From positions 1-50,371 of the forward strand of contig CAKOWZ010000015.1 of NCBI GenBank assembly GCA_934129745.1: a DNA stretch of 50,371 nucleotides. Reading direction: 5' to 3'. The notes under the pieces were generated by a model. That model was not told the origin of the DNA and ran no database searches. It was given only the letters and a program-made list of their open reading frames with translations. Position 1 is the stretch's first letter, and each line of letters opens with the position of its first letter. Made by a program: the position numbers and the translations under genes. The stretch is from an uncultured Clostridia bacterium. GTDB lineage: Bacteria > Bacillota > Clostridia > TANB77 > CAG-508. Below, one piece after another: positions 45,498 to 50,371 of the stretch.

Positions 45498-46550
45498 ATG
45501 AGAAAATTTAATGAAGAACAAGTTAAACTAGATTATAAAATAATAGCAGTTGATGATGAAATAGGAATAATTGATTCACTTGAAGTGGTTTTAAAAAGAT
45601 CTGGATATCAATTTGAAGGAGTTACAGATCCAGTTGAAGCAATTGAAAAAATCAGAAATGAGCATTATGATTTATTATTATTAGATTTTTTAATGTCACC
45701 ATATCATGGAGACCAAGTTGTTGAGGAGATTCGTAAATTTAATAAAGATTTATATATTTTATTATTAACAGGACATAAGGATTTGGCTCCACCTTTGGAA
45801 ACTATCAAAAAACTTGATATACAAGGGTATTGTGAGAAGGGTGACAAATTTGATCAATTGTTATTATTGATTGAATCTGGAATCAAATCTATTAAACAAA
45901 TGCGTGAAATTCAAAGAATTAATAAAGAATTATCTGATGCAAAAGATCAATTAGAAAAAGCGTATTTAGAAAGTATTGAGACTTTACGATATACAGTTGA
46001 AGCAAAAGATCCATATACAAGAGGCCATTCAGACAGAGTTTCTGAGTTTGCGGTTTTAATTGGTAAAAAAATGGGATTTTCTGATGAGGATTTAAAGACT
46101 TTAAAAATTGGCGGTTTATTCCATGATATTGGCAAAATTGGAATTCCTGATAGTATTTTATTGAAGGAATCTAAATTGTCTGATGATGAATATTCTGAAA
46201 TTAAACATCACCCATCAATTGGTGCTCATATTTTATCTAATGCAACTATTTTTAAGGATATTATTCCTATTGTTAAATATCATCATGAAAGGTATGATGG
46301 TAGAGGTTATCCGGAAAATTTAGTTGGGGAGAATATTCCGTTGATGGCTAGAGTTACTGCTGTTGCTGATTCTTTTGATGCTATGTCTTCAAGACGTACT
46401 TATAGAAATAGTTTGGAATTGGATTTTATTATTGAGGAGATTAGAAAAAATAGAGGTAGTCAATTTGATCCTAAAATTGCTGATGTTTTCTTGGATATTT
46501 TGGAAAATGATTTTGAGGCTGTTAGGGAGATTCAGGAGAAATATAAGTGA
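45498..46550 (+). CDS. Response regulator with HD-GYP phosphodiesterase domain
   Basis: 350 residues. N-terminal receiver domain: acidic pair D19/D20, phosphorylation site D63 in DLLLLDFL, and LLTGHKD. A coiled-coil linker (about 131-165) connects to an HD-GYP domain: AKDPYTRGHSDRVSEFA, catalytic H209-D210 in GGLFHDIGKIGIPD, then HHERYDGRGYP (the GYP motif) and ARVTAVADSFDAMSSRRTY. HD-GYP enzymes hydrolyse cyclic di-GMP. No sensor kinase is adjacent. It probably lowers c-di-GMP and so could control adhesion, fitting the adhesin genes nearby, but that link is inference. Confidence 0.94.
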   Translation: MRKFNEEQVKLDYKIIAVDDEIGIIDSLEVVLKRSGYQFEGVTDPVEAIEKIRNEHYDLLLLDFLMSPYHGDQVVEEIRKFNKDLYILLLTGHKDLAPPLETIKKLDIQGYCEKGDKFDQLLLLIESGIKSIKQMREIQRINKELSDAKDQLEKAYLESIETLRYTVEAKDPYTRGHSDRVSEFAVLIGKKMGFSDEDLKTLKIGGLFHDIGKIGIPDSILLKESKLSDDEYSEIKHHPSIGAHILSNATIFKDIIPIVKYHHERYDGRGYPENLVGENIPLMARVTAVADSFDAMSSRRTYRNSLELDFIIEEIRKNRGSQFDPKIADVFLDILENDFEAVREIQEKYK

Positions 46551-46900
46551 TTGAAAGGTATAGGCTGTTGAGATTATAAATGATTGAGAGAATAGTTTAT
46601 TGATAAGTATAGTTGATTTGAAATTTCGAATGTGAGTTGTAAGAATTTTTTGAAAATTGGTATATTTTTGACAGGTTTGGAATATTATATATTGTGTATG
46701 GTATGGCATGGTGTGTAGTGTTTTGAGCCTGTTTTTGGTTTGTGGAGGTGAGAGGGGTTGGTTTAGGTAGAGTGGTAATTGGTGGTTTGAGAAGGTGTTT
46801 TAGAGAATGTTTGAGATAGTATTTGAGAAAGGAAAATTATGTGAATATAGATTTCAAATAGATATGTTGCAAGAAAGTTTTAAAAATTTATGTAAAACTA
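46551..46900. other. 350 bp spacer, strongly G+T-rich on the plus strand
   Basis: No ORF of note. Between about 46620 and 46830 the plus strand is rich in G and T with very few C, unlike the A-rich coding strands around. It may be a decayed gene or the 3' end of a long untranslated region. I see no RNA family. Confidence 0.5.
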
Positions 46901-46929
46901 TTGACAGATGGTGATAAATGGAATATAAT
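46901..46929 (+). promoter_or_regulatory. Consensus promoter of initiator tRNA
   Basis: TTGACA (46901-46906), 17-bp spacer, TATAAT (46924-46929); the tRNA begins 17 nt after the -10 box. Confidence 0.92.
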
Positions 46930-46945
46930 ATACAAAGTTATACAT

Positions 46946-47021
<76 letters not shown>

Positions 47022-47034
47022 AACAATTTTTATT

Positions 47035-47063
47035 AGAGTTTCAATGGATTGAGACTCTTTTAT
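47035..47063 (+). terminator. Terminator of tRNA-fMet
   Basis: agagtttcaa / ttgagactct with a 4-nt loop and a T4 tail. Confidence 0.75.
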
Positions 47064-47184
47064 TATGCTTAAAAATTGCTTTGATTTGCTCTGATTTTCC
47101 ACTTTTGGGGAAATCTTGGGGAAAGCTAGAACTTTTAACGACCTTCAAAGGCTTTAAATTTCAACAAAAAACTTAATTCAACAT

Positions 47185-48373
47185 TTAATAATTTTTTTGT
47201 GGTATTAATAAATTTTGTAAAGTATTTCCTGCAACTTTATTGTGAGATACAACTGGATGCACATAAAAATTTAATGTAGTTGTAATTTGTGCATGTCCCA
47301 GTCGTGCTGCTACAACTGCAACATCAATGTTTTGAGATATTAGCAGTGTAGCATTAGTGTGTCTTAACCCATGAAAATTAATCACAGGTAGACCAATTTT
47401 TTCTACAAATCTTACAAACCATTTACTAATAGTATTAGGGTGCATTGGCTTGCCATCTGATTGAATAAATAACCTATTAGATTCGTGCCACAATTCGCCG
47501 TAAAGCGATTTTTGTTCTTCATACCATAATTTATATTCTTCAAGTAAAGAAAGTACAAATTGGGGTATTGCAACGTCTCTTATAGAACTCTCGGTTTTGG
47601 GGTCTTTAGTAAAAACTCCTTTTTCAGATAAATATTGACTTGCCTTGTTAATGCTAATAATTCCGTTCTTAAAATCAATATCAGTCCATTCAAGTCCCAT
47701 AAGTTCGCCTAATCTAACACCTGTGAATATGGTGATAATTATTGCAACTTTATATTTTATTTCTTGATCTTTTAAGTTTTCAAGAAGGATTTTGCATTGT
47801 TCATCATCATAATATTTTCTTTTAGGCTTTCTAGTTTTAGGTGGCTGAACTCTTTCAGCTGGGTTATTTACAATCAATTGCCAGTATACTGCCTTATGAA
47901 GCATAGCTCGAAGTAGTCTATGGTGTTCAAGAATAGTCTTCTTTGAAAGTGATCTTGTTAATCTTTCACCTTTGTTATTTTTAAGCCTACGTATTTGAGT
48001 GTCATTTTCTAACATATCATAAAATTTCATAATATCTGTAGGCTTAATTTTATCCAGTCTAAATTTACTAAAGTATGGTAGAATTCTAGTATTAAGAATT
48101 CCTATGTAACGAGCATAAGTAGTAGGTGCTAATTCTTTACTACCATAATCTCGTTTCCATATTTCTGTAAATTCAGCAAAGGTAATAGTTTTGCCTTCTG
48201 GAACCATTCCATTTTGTACTTCTGTAACAAATTTAGTAAGTTCAATTTCTGCTTCTTTTTTAGAACAGTGTACAGTTCTTGTATGTTTTGCGGGTTTTCC
48301 ATCTAGGTTGTAGCCACAGGAGACTACAAGCCTATATGTGCTTTTTTCCTCTTTTTTCAATACTCCCTGCCAT
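47185..48373 (-). CDS. Tyrosine integrase (ICE/phage type), N-terminus in a second frame
   Basis: About 395 residues if read from the ATG at 48373, which has aaaggagg upstream and begins MAGSIEKRGK, the usual start of Tn916/phage-type integrases. That frame stops after 13 codons. Removing one A from the A6 run (48342-48347) joins it to the long frame STYRLVVSCGYNLDGKPAKH. The long frame holds an arm-binding domain, a SAM-like core-binding domain (TFAEFTEIWKRDYGSKEL...) and the catalytic domain with R (TGVRLGELMGLEW), HxxR (HGLRHTNATLL), H (LGHAQITTTLNFY) and the Tyr nucleophile in NFYVHPV. It likely integrates its element at the adjacent tRNA-fMet. The indel may be real, a slippage device or an error. 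Confidence 0.85.
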
Positions 48374-48448
48374 TTTTCCTCCTTTCTGTGTGGGAGAGAG
48401 GACGTTGTAATTTTCAATGAAATTACTTTTTTGAGATTGTATAAATTA

Positions 48449-48478
48449 ATTATAATATGGGGATGGGTGGAAGTCCAA
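48449..48478 (-). promoter_or_regulatory. Probable integrase promoter
   Basis: Minus strand: -35 TTGGAC (48478-48473), 18-bp spacer, -10 TATAAT (48454-48449). The -35 box overlaps the first of three hairpins. Confidence 0.55.
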
Positions 48479-48544
48479 CCAAGTTGGATATTATTTTGCA
48501 TTTTTGCAAAATAATAGTGGAAGCTGTTTTTTACAACTTCCACT
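48466..48544. repeat. Three back-to-back hairpins between integrase and AbiE
   Basis: tccaac/gttgga with a 3-nt loop (48474-48488), then attattttgca/tgcaaaataat with a 4-nt loop (48490-48515), then agtggaag/cttccact (48516-48544). GTGGAAG also occurs directly at 48466-48472. There is almost no gap between the hairpins. Confidence 0.75.
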
Positions 48545-48597
48545 ATACTTATTATACTAGCTTTTTTTTAATATTCCAGTCCATCTTTTTTTGTCCT

Positions 48598-49540
48598 TTA
48601 TTTTATTATATTAAATATTTGTGTTAAAACATCTTTTACAGTATCTATATCAATTTTATATTCTTCACTCAAAACATACTTATTTTGCATATTTTCAAAG
48701 CTGGTTAGTAACTCATTATTAAAATTCAATTTAAAATAATTAAAGTCTTTAATTTTAGTATTCTCATCTATACCACCAATTCTAGCTTTCTCTTCTTGCC
48801 TTTTATATTGAATTAACTTGTTTAATTTCTTTTTATTGTTTAACAAATTTTGAATTTTAGAATCATTAAATAAAACTGATATATCATATAAATGCTTAGC
48901 AACATCATAATACATATTTCTAATATAGTAAAATTCAGCTGCAAAAATCTTATCAATAAACATTCTTTCTAATGTAATTATTTCGATTTCAATTTTTGTT
49001 ACATCAAATTGTTCTTCTAAAATTTTCTTTTCTTCGTTACTTGCCAATTTGTAAATTAAAGGTTCTATATTGTATTTTTCCGTTGGTTCACTAACTGTAA
49101 ATGAGGTAGATTCAATCTGTATTTTTCCTGCTCTTTGCAATGGTTCATCAACCGCATTGTATGCAGAGATATATTTGTAAATTCCTGTAACGCTGCCTTT
49201 GTTATCAATGCATTCGTCTTTTACTAACTCTAGACCATCTAAATTATATCCGAAGAGAAGATTGTTTTAACCTTTTTATATTTCGTGTTTTTGATTCTTC
49301 AGGTAATACTTTAACAGTCAAATCAATATCTTCAGAAAAACGATTCATTGTATCTAAAATTTTATAAATCGCTGTTCCACCTTTAAAATATGCTTTTAAT
49401 TCATTTTGCTTTTTGGCTAGATCTTCTAAAATCAAACAAACATAATAATCTTTTTCAATAATATCCATAGCAATATTTGTCTTGGTACTTAAAGATTCAA
49501 TAGTTTCTAAAAATAATTCTTTATCTAAATGTAATTTCAT
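48598..49540 (-). CDS. abiEii: AbiEii-type nucleotidyltransferase toxin, one +1 frameshift at CGG
   Basis: ATG at 49540 with aggagg upstream. The first frame gives 96 residues with the nucleotidyltransferase motif YFKGGTAIYKILD (GG 54-55) and metal pair RFSEDIDLTV (D71, D73), then CGG at 49252-49250 and a stop one codon later. Skipping the C opens GYNLDGLELVKDECIDNKGS and runs uninterrupted to 48598, including the family's YKRQEEKARIGG region. The total is about 313 residues, the normal AbiEii length. In type IV AbiE systems this toxin modifies tRNA or other targets to stop growth on phage attack or element loss. It follows the antitoxin gene by 8 nt. Confidence 0.85.
49249..49252 (-). other. 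+1 frameshift site CGG-A, third copy
   Basis: Minus-strand codons read tct ctt CGG ata taa; dropping the C gives tct ctt GGA tat aat (S L G Y N). The unshifted frame stops one codon later. Confidence 0.75.
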
Positions 49541-49548
49541 AAATCCTC

Positions 49549-50196
49549 CTATCTTGCAATAGCAATAATTTTTTCAATTACAGCTTTACTATTTGTAATA
49601 CGAGCATACATTAAAATTTTTTCAAACTGTAATTCATTTTCTTGAATAAAATTATATATTATATCATCAATATTTTCTACTTCTATATAAATATTATCTT
49701 TGTTTTCAATTAAATCAATTAGTTGTAAATATTTATAGTTTTCATTTGTTATTTCAATTTTTGGTTTTCTTATTATTACATTTAAATTTTTATTATTATA
49801 TTTGTTATTATTTTTACATTCATTGGTAACAATATCAATAACGTTTGGAACTTGAGTGGTTAGACCGACTTTATTAAATAAATTTGCTCCAGTTATATAT
49901 CCTTTTATATTCCCTTGTTTGTCAGTTAAATATTTGTATTGAATTATTTTGTTATTTGCGAGTGGTAATTCACCGAAAACATTTTTCTTTGGAATATAGT
50001 AAATACCTTTGAACGCTGTTTTTATATAGTTTTCTTTGTTTAGTCTGTTTAATATTTCTTTTATGTTATTGAAGATTTTTTTCTTATCTGCTTCTTTATA
50101 GAATTGCATAATATATTCTTTTATTTCTTCTATAAAGATTGGTTCGTTTTTTTCGCAGGTATTTATATAATTTAAAACTATATTACTACAATTCAT
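49549..50196 (-). CDS. abiEi: AbiEi-type antitoxin / transcriptional repressor
   Basis: 215 residues from ATG at 50196, chosen for agaggtg 6 nt upstream. N-terminal winged-helix-like region (IVLNYINTCEKNEPIFIEEI, then LNRLNKENYIKTAFKGIYYIP), then the AbiEi core (ITGANLFNKVGLTTQVPNVIDIVTN; LNVIIRKPKIEITNENYKYL) and a C-terminal helical region. AbiEi antitoxins repress their own promoter by binding inverted repeats and neutralise AbiEii without direct contact. It is first in the unit, and a gttactat/atagtaac repeat sits at the promoter. Confidence 0.82.
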   Translation of the reverse strand: MNCSNIVLNYINTCEKNEPIFIEEIKEYIMQFYKEADKKKIFNNIKEILNRLNKENYIKTAFKGIYYIPKKNVFGELPLANNKIIQYKYLTDKQGNIKGYITGANLFNKVGLTTQVPNVIDIVTNECKNNNKYNNKNLNVIIRKPKIEITNENYKYLQLIDLIENKDNIYIEVENIDDIIYNFIQENELQFEKILMYARITNSKAVIEKIIAIAR

Positions 50197-50209
50197 TTTT
50201 ATCACCTCT

Positions 50210-50256
50210 GTTACTATTTTATGATATTTATATAATAATATTCATTATATAGTAAC
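50210..50256. promoter_or_regulatory. Candidate AbiEi operator
   Basis: gttactat (50210-50217) and atagtaac (50249-50256) are exact inverted repeats 31 bp apart. One abuts the -10 box and the other the ribosome site, positioned to block transcription. Confidence 0.6.
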
Positions 50257-50285
50257 ATTTTAGCATTTTTTTGTGAATTTGTCAA
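50257..50285 (-). promoter_or_regulatory. Promoter of abiEi-abiEii
   Basis: Minus strand: -35 TTGACA (50285-50280), 17-bp spacer, -10 TAAAAT (50262-50257). Confidence 0.82.
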
Positions 50286-50311
50286 TTTTTTAAAGGTTAG
50301 TGTAAAATATT

Positions 50312-50346
50312 TGTAGGCAAAAATAAAAATTTTGTCTACATTTTTT
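50312..50346 (+). terminator. Terminator-like hairpin pointing out of the window
   Basis: tgtaggcaaaa / ttttgtctaca (one G-T pair) followed by T6. No plus-strand gene precedes it, so it may be a palindromic element instead. Confidence 0.45.
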
Positions 50347-50371
50347 AATTTAATATTGAAAAAACATGGTT

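Noticed and set aside
48341..48352. Programmed -1 shift on A AAA AAG in the integrase
   Set aside because: A -1 slip gives AHIGL then a stop; the long frame needs +1 (or -2).

Overview
The window comes from a very AT-rich, low-GC Gram-positive chromosome, most likely an uncultured member of the Clostridia. Evidence: a spore germination protein (YpeB), an alpha/beta-type small acid-soluble spore protein, strong GGAGG ribosome binding sites with ATG, GTG and TTG starts, the order SRP RNA-dnaX-ybaB-recR typical of Firmicutes, near-exclusive AGA use for Arg, and many rho-independent terminators. I cannot place the genus from sequence alone.

Layout. 1-5.1 kb: the end of a membrane-anchored surface protein, a 1.4 kb gene-poor stretch with degenerate repeats and two decayed XRE regulators, a PepSY-type membrane protein, tRNA-Lys(CTT) beside a half tRNA-Lys relic, tRNA-Arg(CCT), tadA and an unknown exported protein. 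5.5-14.7 kb: a 3060-residue secreted protein with a cohesin-like domain, an internal SPQTG sorting-like motif, a second export-type hydrophobic segment, a dockerin and six beta-helix modules. 15-18.2 kb: SRP RNA, dnaX, ybaB and recR. 18.4-26.4 kb: a glycolipid glucosyltransferase, ypeB, the spore protein, an alpha/beta hydrolase, a membrane-bound MurF, a D-Ala-D-Ala ligase and a DnaJ-family co-chaperone. 26.7-33 kb: two adhesin-like proteins (GLUG/SpaA; MucBP/SpaA) with overlapping stop and start codons. 33.1-36 kb: a three-gene unit ending in a VirD4/TraG coupling protein. 36-46.5 kb: a YhaO/YhaN-like nuclease-ATPase pair, a DUF5711-like protein, CvpA, an LCP cell-wall ligase, a D-Ala-D-Ala carboxypeptidase, ComEA and an HD-GYP response regulator. 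46.9 kb to the end: initiator tRNA-Met followed by a tyrosine integrase and an AbiE toxin-antitoxin pair, the likely end of an integrated element that continues beyond the window.

Main observation. Three unrelated reading frames (the first gene of the VirD4 unit, the VirD4 gene itself and the AbiEii toxin) are each broken once, and each break is the same event: an in-frame CGG followed by A, where skipping the C restores the frame through a GGA glycine codon. In VirD4 this rebuilds the Walker A motif GGSGAGKS. Reading all other genes by eye (roughly 14,000 codons) I found no other in-frame CGG. This suggests that CGG is an unassigned or starved codon acting as a +1 frameshift signal in this lineage. 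A second recoding candidate is a -1 signal (A AAA AAG followed by an early stop) in dnaX, laid out like the E. coli tau/gamma switch.
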